Notes: a model not told the origin generated them from the letters alone. A stretch of DNA of 64,000 nucleotides from Halomonas piscis (GCF_031886125.1 NZ_CP119391.1:2170001-2234000); one strand, 5' to 3'; positions 9,582 to 18,350 are shown, counted from the first letter of the stretch. Program-made: numbers and translations.

Positions 9582-11420
9582 TCAATCGGTATTTCGGGTG
9601 GGCGTCACGCCGTTATCCATGAACGTGGCGCCAAAGGTTTCCTTGAGTTGTTGAACATGGGGGTCACGGTTGAGCGTATCAAGCGCCCGAGCGTGGCGCG
9701 CCTGCGCCAGCCGGCCATCGCGCTGGCGGGGCGTTTCCAGTGTCGGATCCAGCGGCTCCGAGGTAAAGGTCACCCGGCGCTCCAGGCCCTGGGCAGCAAG
9801 CGCCCGGGCAATACGGGTTTCGTGTATCTCCGCCTGCATGGCGGCCTGCTCCGGATCCAGACGCAGTTCCAGGGTCGCACCGTCGTCGTGTTTGAGCTGG
9901 CAGTTTGCGGCCAGGCTGCGCGTCAGGCCGCCAAGCCCCAGGGCGGCAAAACCGTCCAGCCAGCCGGCGTGGTCCAGCCGCTCGGGCGCTGCCGGCGCGG
10001 AGTCAGCAGCAGCCGGCTCGGGTTCAACCGGTGCAGACGCTGTCTCAACCATCGGCTCGGAGGCAGGATCAGAGTCCGGCTCCGGTGCGGCGTCGGGCGC
10101 CGGTTCCGGAGCCGGCTCAGGCTTTGGGTCGGGCGGCGCCGAGGGCGTCTCAGCCGGCGATACCGGATCAGCGCCCCAGGGTGGCGAGGCCTGCGGCGAC
10201 GCCTCCGGCGGGGCCGTCTCTGGCGGTGGGGCCGACGCTACCTGGGCATCGGAGGCGGCGTCCGTCGCCGGCCGCTCCGGCTGAAGCGGCAAAGGCGTTG
10301 CCGGCGGTCGGGGCACTCCCTGGGGGCGAAACGCCAGCATGCGCATCAGCGTCATCTCCAGGGCGCTGCGTAAATCCGGCGCGTGGGCCATGTCGCCGCG
10401 GCCCTGGATACCGATCTGATAGTAGAGCTGAACGTCTTCGGCGGTGAAGCGCCCCGCCAGCGCGAGCACGGTTTCGCGATCGCCGTGGCCGTTGTCCACC
10501 GCGTCGGGCACCATCTGCGCCACTGCCAGGCGATGCAAAATGGTCGTGACGTCGTCGAGCACCGCGGCAAAATCCGGACCCTGCTCGGCCAGCCGGGCTA
10601 CTTCGTCCAGCAGGCGGGCCACGTCAACTTCGGCAAGCGCTTCGATCAGCGCCAGCACGTGGCGATGATCCAGCGTACCCAGCATGGCGGCCACGTCGGC
10701 GTGGTGGACGACACCCTGGCCAAAGGCGATGGCCTGATCGGTGAGGCTCATGGCGTCGCGCATGGAGCCTTCGGCTGCCTTGCCCAACAGCCACAGCGCG
10801 CTCTTTTCAAACGCGACACCTTCTTCGCTCAGCACCTGGGTCAGATGCTCGACCACGCGCTCCGGCGGCAAATGCTTGAGGGTAAACTGCAGACAGCGCG
10901 ACAGCACCGTGGGCGGCAGCCTGTGCGGATCGGTGGTCGCCAGCAGGAACTTGACGTGGGGCGGCGGCTCTTCCAGCGTTTTCAGCAGCGCGTTGAAGCT
11001 GCTGGTGGAAAGCATGTGTACCTCGTCAATGAGGTAGACCTTGTAGCGCCCCTGGGTCGGCGCGTACTGGACGTTGTCCAGAAGCTCCCGGGTATCTTCG
11101 ACCTTGGTGCGCGACGCGGCGTCCACCTCGATAAGATCGACGAAGCGGCCTTCATCGATGGCTCGGCAGCTGTCGCACTGCCCGCAGGGCGTCGACGTTA
11201 CGCCTTCATCGCCCTCGCCGCCCGCCGTGCAGTTGAGGCACTTGGCCAAAATCCGCGCCAGCGTGGTCTTGCCCACGCCGCGGGTGCCGGTAAACAGGTA
11301 GGCATGATGCAAGCGCCCCTGGTCAAGGGCGTTGACCAGGGCGCGCTGTACGTGCGTCTGCCCCACGAGTTCGTGGAATGTGCGTGGCCGCCACTTGCGG
11401 GCCAGAACCTGATAGCTCAT
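9582..11420 (-). CDS. dnaX: DNA polymerase III subunit tau (and possibly gamma)
   Basis: Clamp-loader ATPase subunit of 612 residues. Walker A GTRGVGKT (45-52), the zinc cysteines (CLNC 61-64, then Cys79, Cys82, Cys85), IDEVH (131-135) and the sensor LSRC are visible. Residues from about 385 to 470 form a Pro/Ala/Glu-rich linker before the polymerase-binding C-terminal domain (HAGWLDGFAALGLGGL onward). No A-rich slippery heptamer like the E. coli frameshift site is seen in the linker, so a frameshift-made gamma form is not supported here. First gene of dnaX-ybaB-recR. Confidence 0.95.
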   Translation of the reverse strand: MSYQVLARKWRPRTFHELVGQTHVQRALVNALDQGRLHHAYLFTGTRGVGKTTLARILAKCLNCTAGGEGDEGVTSTPCGQCDSCRAIDEGRFVDLIEVDAASRTKVEDTRELLDNVQYAPTQGRYKVYLIDEVHMLSTSSFNALLKTLEEPPPHVKFLLATTDPHRLPPTVLSRCLQFTLKHLPPERVVEHLTQVLSEEGVAFEKSALWLLGKAAEGSMRDAMSLTDQAIAFGQGVVHHADVAAMLGTLDHRHVLALIEALAEVDVARLLDEVARLAEQGPDFAAVLDDVTTILHRLAVAQMVPDAVDNGHGDRETVLALAGRFTAEDVQLYYQIGIQGRGDMAHAPDLRSALEMTLMRMLAFRPQGVPRPPATPLPLQPERPATDAASDAQVASAPPPETAPPEASPQASPPWGADPVSPAETPSAPPDPKPEPAPEPAPDAAPEPDSDPASEPMVETASAPVEPEPAAADSAPAAPERLDHAGWLDGFAALGLGGLTRSLAANCQLKHDDGATLELRLDPEQAAMQAEIHETRIARALAAQGLERRVTFTSEPLDPTLETPRQRDGRLAQARHARALDTLNRDPHVQQLKETFGATFMDNGVTPTRNTD

Positions 11421-11524
11421 GGGGCAGAATATCCTTCGGCGGGCAAAGAGACAGGGAAAGGCGCCATTCTAGCGGCTGCCACCGTGCCCGCCAACCGCTG
11501 CCGCCATGCGGCAGAAGCGCCGCT

Positions 11525-11875
11525 TCAGGCGTTGTCGCCCTCTTCAGCGGTGCCGGCGCGCTGGGCCGCGTCCTTGATCAGCTTTTCCAGCTCGCCGTTT
11601 TGGTGCATGTCCACGACGATATCGCAGCCGCCGACCAGCTCGCCTTCTACCCACAGCTGGGGAAACGTCGGCCAGTTACCGACCTTGGGCAGCTCGGCAC
11701 GGATGTCCGGATTATCCAGCACGTTGACGAAGGCAAAGCGCTCGCCGCAGCTCATCAGCGCCTGTACGGTCTGGGCCGAAAAGCCGCACTGAGGCAGCTG
11801 GGGCGTGCCTTTCATGTAAATCAGGATCTGATTTTCGCTGATCTGCTGCTGAATGTTTTCCACGGTTGTGCTCAT
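11525..11875 (-). CDS. grxD: Monothiol glutaredoxin, Grx4 family
   Basis: A 116-residue monothiol glutaredoxin with CGFS at residues 30-33 and the KGTPQLPQCGFS and WPTFPQLWVEGELVGGCDI blocks. It holds a glutathione-ligated [2Fe-2S] cluster and acts in Fe-S cluster delivery. The ATG at 11875 is set by AAGGAGG; the longer frame to 11965 lacks such support. The tail AEEGDNA is acidic. It is divergent from argF, with about 200 bp between the starts. Confidence 0.94.
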   Translation of the reverse strand: MSTTVENIQQQISENQILIYMKGTPQLPQCGFSAQTVQALMSCGERFAFVNVLDNPDIRAELPKVGNWPTFPQLWVEGELVGGCDIVVDMHQNGELEKLIKDAAQRAGTAEEGDNA

Positions 11876-12077
11876 GAGGCCTCCTTGAGGTTGCCAGCCC
11901 AGGGCGCCCGCCCTGTGCCGGTTTCGAGAACGGTCGCGTCGCCGGCTCAAAGCCGGCTCTGCCAATACCCGACCATGCTACTAGGCCTTGCAGCCTGGCG
12001 CCATCCTACCCAATGCGGCCCGCGTTGCGCATCCCCCATCGCGCCGCTAGGATAGGCGTTTTGCACGGAGAGCTCCC

Positions 12078-12992
12078 ATGGCGCGCCATTTCCTGACCCT
12101 TCTTGACCTGAGTCCGGACGAGCTGCACTACCTCATCCAGCGGGCCATCACCATCAAGAGCAGCTTGAAGGCCCAGGGACCCCGCTACACGCCGCTGCCC
12201 AACCGCACCCTGGCGATGATTTTCGAAAAATCCTCGACGCGCACCCGGGTATCGTTTGAAACCGCCATGGCACACTTCGGCGGTCACGCGCTGTTCCTCT
12301 CCCCGCGGGATACCCAGCTGGGCCGCGGCGAGCCCATAGGCGATACCGCCCGAGTGCTCGCCGAAATGGTCGATGCTGTGATGATCCGCACCTTCTCGCA
12401 TGCCGGACTCGAAGAGTACGCCGCGGCAAGCGCCGCACCGGTGATCAACGCCCTTACCGACGACTACCACCCCTGCCAGCTGCTGGCCGACGTGATGACC
12501 TGGACCGAGCGTCGCGGCCGCCTTCAGGGCCGCACGGCGGTGTGGGTCGGCGACGGCAACAACATGTGCCACTCCTGGATCAACGCCGCTCGCCAGTTCG
12601 ACTTCAACCTGCGCGTCTGCTGCCCCGAAGGCTACGAGCCCCGCGCCGATATCGTCGCCGCGGCGGGAAATCGCGTCAGCATTATCCATGACCCACAAAA
12701 GGCCGTGGACAATGCTGACCTGGTGACCACCGATGTCTGGGCCTCCATGGGCCAGGAAGAAGAGCAGGCCAGACGCGAGGCCGACTTCGCCGGCTTTCAG
12801 GTCACCGAAGCGCTGCTCGACCGCGCCAGGGAAGATGCCCTGTTTCTGCACTGCCTGCCCGCCCACCGGGGCGAGGAAATCAGCGCCACGCTGCTGGAGG
12901 ATCCCCGGGCCGCCGTCTGGCAGGAAGCCGGCAACCGCCTCCACGCCCAGAAAGCGCTGATCGAGTTTCTGCTGCTGGGTCGAGTCGGCTAA
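12078..12992 (+). CDS. argF: Ornithine carbamoyltransferase
   Basis: Catalyses ornithine plus carbamoyl phosphate to citrulline in arginine synthesis. The 304-residue protein has the carbamoyl-phosphate loop FEKSSTRTR (STRTR 53-57), the HPCQLLAD block and the ornithine-site [16 protein letters not shown] precedes the ATG at 12078. The short family form is typical of proteobacterial anabolic enzymes. Monocistronic; followed by a strong bidirectional terminator at 13069. Confidence 0.95.
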   Translation: MARHFLTLLDLSPDELHYLIQRAITIKSSLKAQGPRYTPLPNRTLAMIFEKSSTRTRVSFETAMAHFGGHALFLSPRDTQLGRGEPIGDTARVLAEMVDAVMIRTFSHAGLEEYAAASAAPVINALTDDYHPCQLLADVMTWTERRGRLQGRTAVWVGDGNNMCHSWINAARQFDFNLRVCCPEGYEPRADIVAAAGNRVSIIHDPQKAVDNADLVTTDVWASMGQEEEQARREADFAGFQVTEALLDRAREDALFLHCLPAHRGEEISATLLEDPRAAVWQEAGNRLHAQKALIEFLLLGRVG

Positions 12993-13068
12993 GCCACCTA
13001 CGCCCGGTATTCGCCATCGTTGCGCCAGGCGCAAGGCGATGGCCGGGATTTTGCCGTACGACCCATAC

Positions 13069-13110
13069 AAAAAAACCGCCCGATGGTTTAGCAAGCCATC
13101 GGACGGTTTT
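13069..13110. terminator. Bidirectional rho-independent terminator between argF and tRNA-Ala
   Basis: Long stem ACCGCCCGATGG / CCATCGGACGGT (one mismatch) around a TTTAGCAAG-type loop. A-run and T-run flank both sides, so it can end argF (rightward) and the tRNA-Ala transcript (leftward). Confidence 0.9.
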
Positions 13111-13117
13111 AAGAATC

Positions 13118-13193
13118 TGGTGGAGCCTAGCGGGATCGAACCGCTGACCTCAACACTGCCAGTGTTGCGCTCTCCCAGCTGAGCTAAGGCCCC
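13118..13193 (-). tRNA. tRNA-Ala (GGC)
   Basis: A 76-nt cloverleaf on the minus strand, GGGGCCTTAGCTCAGCTGGG at the 5' end and an encoded CCA at the 3' end. The T arm is GGTTCGATCC. The anticodon is GGC at 13158-13160 in the loop of the ACTGGCAGT arm. It closely matches gammaproteobacterial tRNA-Ala(GGC). It is preceded by a near-consensus promoter and followed by the terminator at 13069-13110, so it is a single-gene transcript. Confidence 0.97.
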
Positions 13194-13218
13194 AAGGCTG
13201 CGTTTGGCAGCGAGGCGA

Positions 13219-13247
13219 ATCATAAGGGCAGACCTCCTCCGCGTCAA
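13219..13247 (-). promoter_or_regulatory. Sigma-70 promoter for tRNA-Ala
   Basis: On the minus strand TTGACG (13247-13242), a 17-bp spacer and TATGAT (13224-13219). The expected start lies about 18-20 bases upstream of the mature tRNA 5' end. Confidence 0.85.
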
Positions 13248-13389
13248 CCCCCATAAAAAAATTCGGGTGGCGCACGATTTCCCGCAAAAGGATGTGGCAC
13301 TATCCACTTGACGGCTTGCGCTTGACGCCTACGCCCGATGCCCCGGCCTTGTGACGGTTCAGCTGACTTGCCACGCAGGAGTCCCCCTC

Positions 13390-14040
13390 TTGATCAACGT
13401 ATTGATTGCTGACCCCTATCACCTGGTTAGAACAAGCATTGCCCATCGGCTCGATCAGGAATGCGATATTGCCATTGCCGGCGAGGCCGCCGACGGCGAA
13501 AGCGCGGTCGGCCAGTGCCGCGTAAAGCGCCCCAATGTCATGCTCATGGACATTCGCATGCCCGGTATCGGCGGACTGGAGGCCACCCGGCGAATGCATC
13601 GCAGCATGCCCGAGACCAAGGTGCTGGCATTAACTACGCATACCAGCGACAGCCTGGCCCGGCACATTCTGGAAGCAGGCGCCGCCGGCTTTCTGAGCAA
13701 AAGTTCCAGCTACCATGAAATGCTTGACGCCATCCGCCATGTCTTTCACGGCCGACGCTATATCGGACACAACGTTGCCCAGCGTCTGGCGCTGGCCAAT
13801 ATGGCCGGTGAGGCCAGCCGGTTCGACCGGCTTTCCCTGCGCGAGCTGCAAATCGCCCTGATGATCGTCAACTGTCAGCGCGTTGCGGAAATCTCCGAGC
13901 GCCTTCACCTCAGCAGCAAAACCGTTCACACCTATCGCTACCGGCTGTTTGAAAAACTTAACGTCAGCACCGATGTCGAGCTGACCCACCTGGCGCTACG
14001 CCACGGCCTGGTGGACGGCTTTGAGGCCACACCGCCTTAG
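13390..14040 (+). CDS. gacA: Response regulator of the GacA/UvrY family
   Basis: LuxR/NarL-type response regulator, 216 residues when read from TTG at 13390 (MINVLIADPYHLVRTS), matching the GacA N-terminus and length; an AGGAG lies 11-12 bases upstream. A longer reading begins at 13351. Phospho-acceptor Asp54 is in MLMDIRMPG; the HTH spans about 150-195 (LSLRELQIALMIVNC to TVHTYRYRLFEKL). In the family it answers the BarA/GacS kinase and drives Csr/Rsm small RNAs. Its place just before uvrC is the conserved one. Odd point: the usual acidic pair DD near the N-terminus reads DP here. Confidence 0.9.
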   Translation: MINVLIADPYHLVRTSIAHRLDQECDIAIAGEAADGESAVGQCRVKRPNVMLMDIRMPGIGGLEATRRMHRSMPETKVLALTTHTSDSLARHILEAGAAGFLSKSSSYHEMLDAIRHVFHGRRYIGHNVAQRLALANMAGEASRFDRLSLRELQIALMIVNCQRVAEISERLHLSSKTVHTYRYRLFEKLNVSTDVELTHLALRHGLVDGFEATPP

Positions 14041-14151
14041 CGCTGCCTGTTACTCACTCAGCCATGACACTGTCGGGCTATACGCCGGATCGATCTGTTA
14101 GACTGGCATCATTACCCATGCACAGAAACGTCGCGTCATAATTCTTGCCCC

Positions 14152-15966
14152 ATGAGCTTTGACCATAAGCAGTTTTTGAGTACCGTCGGCGCCACGCCGG
14201 GCGTTTACCGCATGCTCGACGCCCAGGGCAACACGCTTTACGTGGGCAAGGCCAAGCGGCTGAATGCCCGCCTGGCCAGCTATTTCCGCGGCCGCCTGAA
14301 CGCCAAGACCCAGGCCATGGTCGGGCGCATTGCCGATATCCAGATCACCGTGACCCGCAGCGAAATCGAAGCCCTGCTGCTGGAACAAACGCTGATCAAA
14401 TCATGGCGTCCGCCTTACAACATTCTGCTGCGCGACGACAAGTCCTACCCCTTCATCTTCGTCACCGATCGCCATCCGTTTCCCGCACTGGAGTACAAGC
14501 GCGCCCGCCAGCGCAAGGAGGACGGCCGCTATCTCGGTCCCTACCCCAGCAGCGGCGCGGTGCGCGAAAGCCTGGCGCTGATGCAGAAGATCTTCCGCAT
14601 TCGCAGCTGTGAAGACAGCGTTTTTGCCCACCGCTCGCGGCCCTGCCTGCAATACCAGATCGACCGCTGCACTGCACCCTGCGTGGGCTACATCAGCGAA
14701 GCCGACTACCGTCGAGACCTGGAGCACGCGATCATGTGCCTGGAAGGCAAGAGCGAGCACGTGACCCAAACGCTCACCGAGGCCATGGAGCAGGCCAGCC
14801 AGTCGCTGGACTTTGAAGAAGCCGCGCGGTTTCGCGACCAGATCCAGCAGCTCAGGGCACTGCAGCAGCGCCAGTTCGTCGACACCCAGGGCGGCGATGC
14901 CGACGTCTTTGCGCTGGCCCAGCGCCCGGGAGGCCTGAGCGTGGCCGTGCTCAGCGTGCGCGACGGGCGCCTGCTGGGTGCGCGCCACCATACGCCACCC
15001 AACGACCTTGACCTGGATCCCGGCACGCTGCTGGCCAACGTGATCGGCCAGTACTACTTGGCCCAGCCGCACGAGATCCCCGCGGAGATCATTACTTCCC
15101 ACGCACTGGACGACGCCGACCTGCTGCAAAGCGCGCTCAGCCAGCACGCCGGCAAGCGCATTCGTCTGGCCCACCAGGTACGCGGCCACCGTGCGCAATG
15201 GCAGGACCTGGCCGTCACCAACGCCGAACAGCACCTGGCGACAACGCTCGCCGACCAGCAGCAAATGCACGAGCGCTTTGCCGCACTGCAAAAGGCCCTG
15301 GGGCTCGACGCCGTGCCCGAACGGCTGGAATGCTTTGACATCAGCCACAGCCACGGCGAGGCTACCGTCGCCTCCTGCGTGGTATTCGATACCAGCGGGC
15401 CGCGCAAAAGCGACTACCGCCGCTTCAATATCACCGACATTGCCGCCGGCGACGACTATGCCGCCATGCAGCAGGCGCTGACCCGGCGATTAAAGCGCGT
15501 GACCGACAAGGCCGGCGTTGCCCCGGACGTGCTGATCGTGGACGGCGGCAAAGGCCAGCTCAACATGGCCCGCGAGGTGCTGAAAACGCTCGGCATCGAG
15601 ACGATTACCCTGCTCGGCGTAGCCAAGGGCAGCACCCGCAAGGCCGGACTGGAAACGCTCTTTCTCGAGACCCCTGAACACCCGCTGACCCTGGAGGCTA
15701 CCTCACCGGCGCTGCACCTGGTGCAGCACATCCGCGATGAGTCCCACCGCTTTGCCATTGCCGGCCACCGCGCCGCCCGGGACAAGGCCCGGCGCACCTC
15801 GACGCTGCAGGAGATCCCCGGCATCGGCCCCAAGCGCCGCCGGGAGCTGCTGCGCTTTTTTGGCGGCCTTCAGGGCGTGCAGCAAGCCGACCGCACCGAG
15901 CTTGCCCGGGTCCCCGGCATCAGCGAAGCGCTGGCCGACGTCATTTATCAGTCGCTCCACGGATAA
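14152..15966 (+). CDS. uvrC: Excinuclease ABC subunit C
   Basis: Nucleotide excision repair endonuclease, 604 residues. N-terminal GIY-YIG nuclease ([23 protein letters not shown]), a Cys-containing linker, the UVR motif (about 200-235, [17 protein letters not shown]), an RNase H-like domain ([19 protein letters not shown]) and C-terminal helix-hairpin-helix ([16 protein letters not shown]) are in order. It makes both incisions with UvrB. It follows the gacA-like gene by 111 bp and precedes pgsA. Confidence 0.97.
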   Translation: MSFDHKQFLSTVGATPGVYRMLDAQGNTLYVGKAKRLNARLASYFRGRLNAKTQAMVGRIADIQITVTRSEIEALLLEQTLIKSWRPPYNILLRDDKSYPFIFVTDRHPFPALEYKRARQRKEDGRYLGPYPSSGAVRESLALMQKIFRIRSCEDSVFAHRSRPCLQYQIDRCTAPCVGYISEADYRRDLEHAIMCLEGKSEHVTQTLTEAMEQASQSLDFEEAARFRDQIQQLRALQQRQFVDTQGGDADVFALAQRPGGLSVAVLSVRDGRLLGARHHTPPNDLDLDPGTLLANVIGQYYLAQPHEIPAEIITSHALDDADLLQSALSQHAGKRIRLAHQVRGHRAQWQDLAVTNAEQHLATTLADQQQMHERFAALQKALGLDAVPERLECFDISHSHGEATVASCVVFDTSGPRKSDYRRFNITDIAAGDDYAAMQQALTRRLKRVTDKAGVAPDVLIVDGGKGQLNMAREVLKTLGIETITLLGVAKGSTRKAGLETLFLETPEHPLTLEATSPALHLVQHIRDESHRFAIAGHRAARDKARRTSTLQEIPGIGPKRRRELLRFFGGLQGVQQADRTELARVPGISEALADVIYQSLHG

Positions 15967-16073
15967 AGCCGCTGCGGACATGGATGCCGCTCGACAAGAG
16001 GGATAGAATGGCCGGGCGCTCACGACGCCCCGACGCTTTCTTCCGTTTTTTCCGGCAAGGATCGCACTCCGCG

Positions 16074-16622
16074 ATGAACATACCCAATATCCTCACGCTC
16101 GCTCGAATCGTCTTCATCCCACTACTGGTAGTGCTGTTTTATCTGCCGTTCAAGTGGAGCATGTCGGCCGCCGCGATTTTTTTCGCCCTGGCCGCGGTAA
16201 CCGACTGGCTGGACGGCTACCTGGCTCGCCGCTGGAACCAGTCCACCCCTTTCGGCGCGTTTCTCGACCCGGTGGCCGACAAACTCATGGTCGCCGTGGC
16301 GCTGGCACTGATGATCGAGCGCTTTGACAGCTGGCTGCTGACGCTCCCCGCTCTGGTGATCATCGGCCGCGAAATCGTGATTTCTGCCCTGCGCGAATGG
16401 ATGGCCGAAATGGGCAAGCGCGGCGCGGTCGCCGTATCCTGGATCGGCAAGCTGAAAACCACGCTGCAGATGGCTGCCATTCTGGTGCTGCTGGGTTTTC
16501 CTCCCGGCCATCTCATGTCTCACCTGGGCGTTGCCACCCTCTACGGCGCTGCCCTGCTGACGCTGTGGTCCATGACCCAGTACCTCCGGGCCGCCTGGCC
16601 GCATCTCAGCCGGGAAATGTAA
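16074..16622 (+). CDS. pgsA: CDP-diacylglycerol--glycerol-3-phosphate 3-phosphatidyltransferase
   Basis: First committed enzyme of phosphatidylglycerol synthesis, 182 residues, integral inner membrane. The CDP-alcohol phosphotransferase signature reads [20 protein letters not shown] then LDPVADK, with all Asp/Gly/Arg positions kept. The start [11 protein letters not shown] at 16074 is the family N-terminus; a longer frame from 15984 adds an unrelated basic stretch. Several hydrophobic segments fit four to six membrane helices. The tRNA cluster begins 67 bp downstream, the same order as in E. coli. Confidence 0.95.
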   Translation: MNIPNILTLARIVFIPLLVVLFYLPFKWSMSAAAIFFALAAVTDWLDGYLARRWNQSTPFGAFLDPVADKLMVAVALALMIERFDSWLLTLPALVIIGREIVISALREWMAEMGKRGAVAVSWIGKLKTTLQMAAILVLLGFPPGHLMSHLGVATLYGAALLTLWSMTQYLRAAWPHLSREM

Positions 16623-16646
16623 ATGTCGAGCTCAGCGATCAAACCA

Positions 16647-16674
16647 TTGACAACGGGAGCAACCCGCGTATAAT
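16647..16674 (+). promoter_or_regulatory. Consensus sigma-70 promoter for the tRNA-Gly/Cys/Leu transcript
   Basis: TTGACA (16647-16652), 16-bp spacer, TATAAT (16669-16674): both hexamers are perfect. The predicted start is near 16681, about 9 bases before the first tRNA. Confidence 0.92.
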
Positions 16675-16689
16675 TCGCCAACGAGTCAA

Positions 16690-16764
16690 GCGGGAATAGC
16701 TCAGCGGTAGAGCATCGCCTTGCCAAGGCGAGGGTCGGGAGTTCGAGTCTCCTTTCCCGCTCCA
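16690..16764 (+). tRNA. tRNA-Gly (GCC)
   Basis: A 75-nt cloverleaf with acceptor GCGGGAA / TTCCCGC and encoded CCA. Anticodon GCC at 16722-16724 in a TTGCCAA loop closed by TCGCC/GGCGA. The T arm reads GAGTTCGAGTCTC. First of three tRNAs behind pgsA, corresponding to glyW in E. coli. Confidence 0.97.
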
Positions 16765-16773
16765 ACGACTTGA

Positions 16774-16847
16774 GGCTGGATGGCAGAGTGGTGATGCAGC
16801 GGACTGCAACTCCGTTAACGCCGGTTCGATTCCGACTCCAGCCTCCA
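16774..16847 (+). tRNA. tRNA-Cys (GCA)
   Basis: A 74-nt cloverleaf, acceptor GGCTGGA / TCCAGCC with encoded CCA; anticodon GCA at 16806-16808 in CTGCAAC. Second of the cluster, 9 bases after tRNA-Gly. Confidence 0.97.
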
Positions 16848-16889
16848 CTTCTTTGAGCACTCTCCCTCTCTCTTTTTTTCGCATGCCTC

Positions 16890-16974
16890 GCCCGGATGGT
16901 GGAATAGGTAGACACTAGCGACTTAAAATCGCTTGCCTAATGGCGTGCCGGTTCAAGTCCGGCTCCGGGCACCA
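16890..16974 (+). tRNA. tRNA-Leu (UAA)
   Basis: An 85-nt class II tRNA with a long variable arm, acceptor GCCCGGA / TCCGGGC and encoded CCA; anticodon TAA at 16924-16926 in CTTAAAA. Third of the cluster and the left border of the less GC-rich islet. No duplicate of its 3' end was noticed downstream, so there is no direct sign of tRNA-targeted integration. Confidence 0.96.
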
Positions 16975-17009
16975 GCCGCATTATCGTCTATTAAACGTTA
17001 TCGCTTACT

Positions 17010-17039
17010 AAAAAAGCCCGGCCACTGGTGGACCGAGCT
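17010..17039 (-). terminator. Rho-independent terminator of the GxxxG-protein gene
   Basis: Read leftward, AGCTCGGTCCAC and GTGGCCGGGCT form an 11-bp stem with one bulged T and a 2-base loop. It is followed by a run of six T. It lies 24 bp past the stop of the 17064-17738 gene. Confidence 0.8.
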
Positions 17040-17063
17040 TATTGCCGTATTCAGCTGGTGCCG

Positions 17064-17738
17064 TTACTTATCCGGTGCTTGCTTGTTCTCATCGCCACTC
17101 TTTGTGGAGGAGCGTGACCCGAGATCTGGATCGTCGTCAGTTTCATTACCAAGAGTGTCTTCGCTGTCCTGGCCGTTGCGCTGATATTTCTCGTTCTGAG
17201 TGCCGGGATACCCTTGGCGGCGTGTGCTGCTCTGATCGCTTTGGCCCTGCTGAAGCCCTTGCGTGTAGCCCCGCTGGAAACCTTTCAACAGCCCTTGCTG
17301 GATGCCTTCCTCTTTGCCCTCCATATAACCCTGCAGATAAATGTATTGGTAAAACTGCGACGCCTCGTCATGGTGTTGGCTACCTTCTTGTCCCCACCGC
17401 TCCTCTGAGGCGCTTCCGCGGTGGTTCATCCAGGGAGCATTGCGATCATCTTGCCATGGGCGGTCCGACGCGCCGTAACGGGAGCGCTCTCGGTCGCTTC
17501 TGTCATGATCCGACTGATAGCGCTGGTTCTGACCCGGACGATTCTGCCGATCATCCCGATGACGCCACTGCTGGCGATTTTGGTCGCTATCGTAGCGTTC
17601 CTGATTATCAAACCGCTGGCTGCTTTGATTATGGCTCCATGGCTGATTATCCCGAGTGTCGCTTTGCTGAGCCATGGCGGCGCTGCTGGTAACGAGTGCG
17701 GCCGACACAACGGAAGCCATAAGAAGTTGGCTGTACAT
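17064..17738 (-). CDS. Exported Q/R/D/N-rich protein with a GxxxG ladder, function unknown
   Basis: I do not recognise this protein. The 224 residues begin with a signal peptide (MYSQLLMASVVSAALVTSSAAMA, cleavage near 23), so the product is exported. Residues 24-125 are very hydrophilic, rich in Gln, Arg, Asp, Asn and Trp, and include one RYDSDQ unit like the neighbour's repeat. Residues 137-165 carry eight glycines exactly four apart (Gly137, 141, 145, 149, 153, 157, 161, 165), a GxxxG ladder that could pack helices. The tail is acidic. AAGGAGGA precedes the ATG. It is probably co-transcribed with the repeat protein gene 89 bp upstream, and base composition is lower in GC than its neighbours. 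Confidence 0.8.
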   Translation of the reverse strand: MYSQLLMASVVSAALVTSSAAMAQQSDTRDNQPWSHNQSSQRFDNQERYDSDQNRQQWRHRDDRQNRPGQNQRYQSDHDRSDRERSRYGASDRPWQDDRNAPWMNHRGSASEERWGQEGSQHHDEASQFYQYIYLQGYMEGKEEGIQQGLLKGFQRGYTQGLQQGQSDQSSTRRQGYPGTQNEKYQRNGQDSEDTLGNETDDDPDLGSRSSTKSGDENKQAPDK

Positions 17739-17827
17739 GACTCCTCCTTGGGCATTTATCGAGGCGTAATGACTCTCGATTAATTGTTGATTTTCATCCT
17801 GGTATCACTCTGGTCTTGTCAGCCCTG

Positions 17828-18328
17828 CTAATTCCCGTAACGGTTGCGCTGGTTGCTGTCGTAGCGGTTGCGCTGATCGCTGTCGTAACGGTTGCGCTGG
17901 TTGCTGTCGTAGCGGTTATGCTGGTCGCTGTCGTAACGGTTGCGCTGGTTGCTGTCGTAGCGGTTGCGCTGATCGCTGTCGTAGCGGTTGCGCTGGTCGC
18001 TGTCGTAGCGGTTGCGCTGGTCGCTGTCGTAGCGGCGGCGCTGGTCGCTGTCGTAGCGGTTGCGCTGGTCGCTGTCGTAGCGGTTTCGCTGATCGCTGTC
18101 GTAGCGGTTGCGCTGATCGCTGTCGTAGCGATGGCGCTGATTATTATAATCGCGATTTTGATACATGCTGCCGGAACGGCTTTGCTGCCCGCGCTCATAG
18201 CGCTGAGCACTGGAATCATGGCTACGCTCGCTATTCATCCAGTCCTGCCCACCGCCTTGCTGGGCAACGGATGTTCCTGTTGCTAAAAGAGCTGATATTG
18301 CGGAAGCCAAGAGCATTTTCTTAAACAT
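17828..18328 (-). CDS. Exported octapeptide-repeat protein (RYDSDQRN repeats), function unknown
   Basis: I do not recognise this protein. The start at 18328 (MFKKMLLASAISALLATGTSVAQQ) gives a signal peptide and follows a GGAGG site; the frame to 18598 runs into the insertion sequence and is rejected. Of 166 residues, the last 100 are twelve tandem copies of RYDS(D/N)Q(R/H)(N/R/H) plus a final RYGN. The repeat is nearly charge-balanced and lacks hydrophobic residues except Tyr, so it is likely extended or disordered. Tyr/Arg content would suit cation-pi contacts or binding to nucleic acid or polysaccharide, but this is speculation. Own promoter at 18351-18379; the related exported protein lies downstream. 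Confidence 0.8.
   Translation of the reverse strand: MFKKMLLASAISALLATGTSVAQQGGGQDWMNSERSHDSSAQRYERGQQSRSGSMYQNRDYNNQRHRYDSDQRNRYDSDQRNRYDSDQRNRYDSDQRRRYDSDQRNRYDSDQRNRYDSDQRNRYDSNQRNRYDSDQHNRYDSNQRNRYDSDQRNRYDSNQRNRYGN
17841..18128. repeat. 24-bp tandem repeat, twelve copies, within a coding region
   Basis: Twelve contiguous 24-bp units, plus-strand form CGGTTGCGCTGGTCGCTGTC followed by GTAG, differing at a few positions (GGTTGC/GATCGC/GGTCGC; one unit CGGCGG). Copies are head to tail without spacers, so this is not a CRISPR. Unit length is a multiple of three and encodes eight residues on the minus strand. Confidence 0.95.
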
Positions 18329-18350
18329 CAGTTCCTCCATTAGCTTTTTT

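Noticed and set aside
11421..11524. SRP 4.5S RNA near dnaX
   Set aside because: Searched by eye for the conserved GGTCAGGTCCGGAAGGAAGC-like core and did not find it.
17841..18128. CRISPR array
   Set aside because: Copies are contiguous with no spacers, and no cas genes are present. The same applies to the tract at 27519-27643.
17816..18286. Rightward open frame encoding a hydrophobic VALVAVVA-type repeat
   Set aside because: It is the mirror of the 24-bp repeat; every frame of a stop-free 24-bp repeat stays open. No ribosome-binding site or signal supports it, while the opposite strand has a signal peptide, RBS and promoter.
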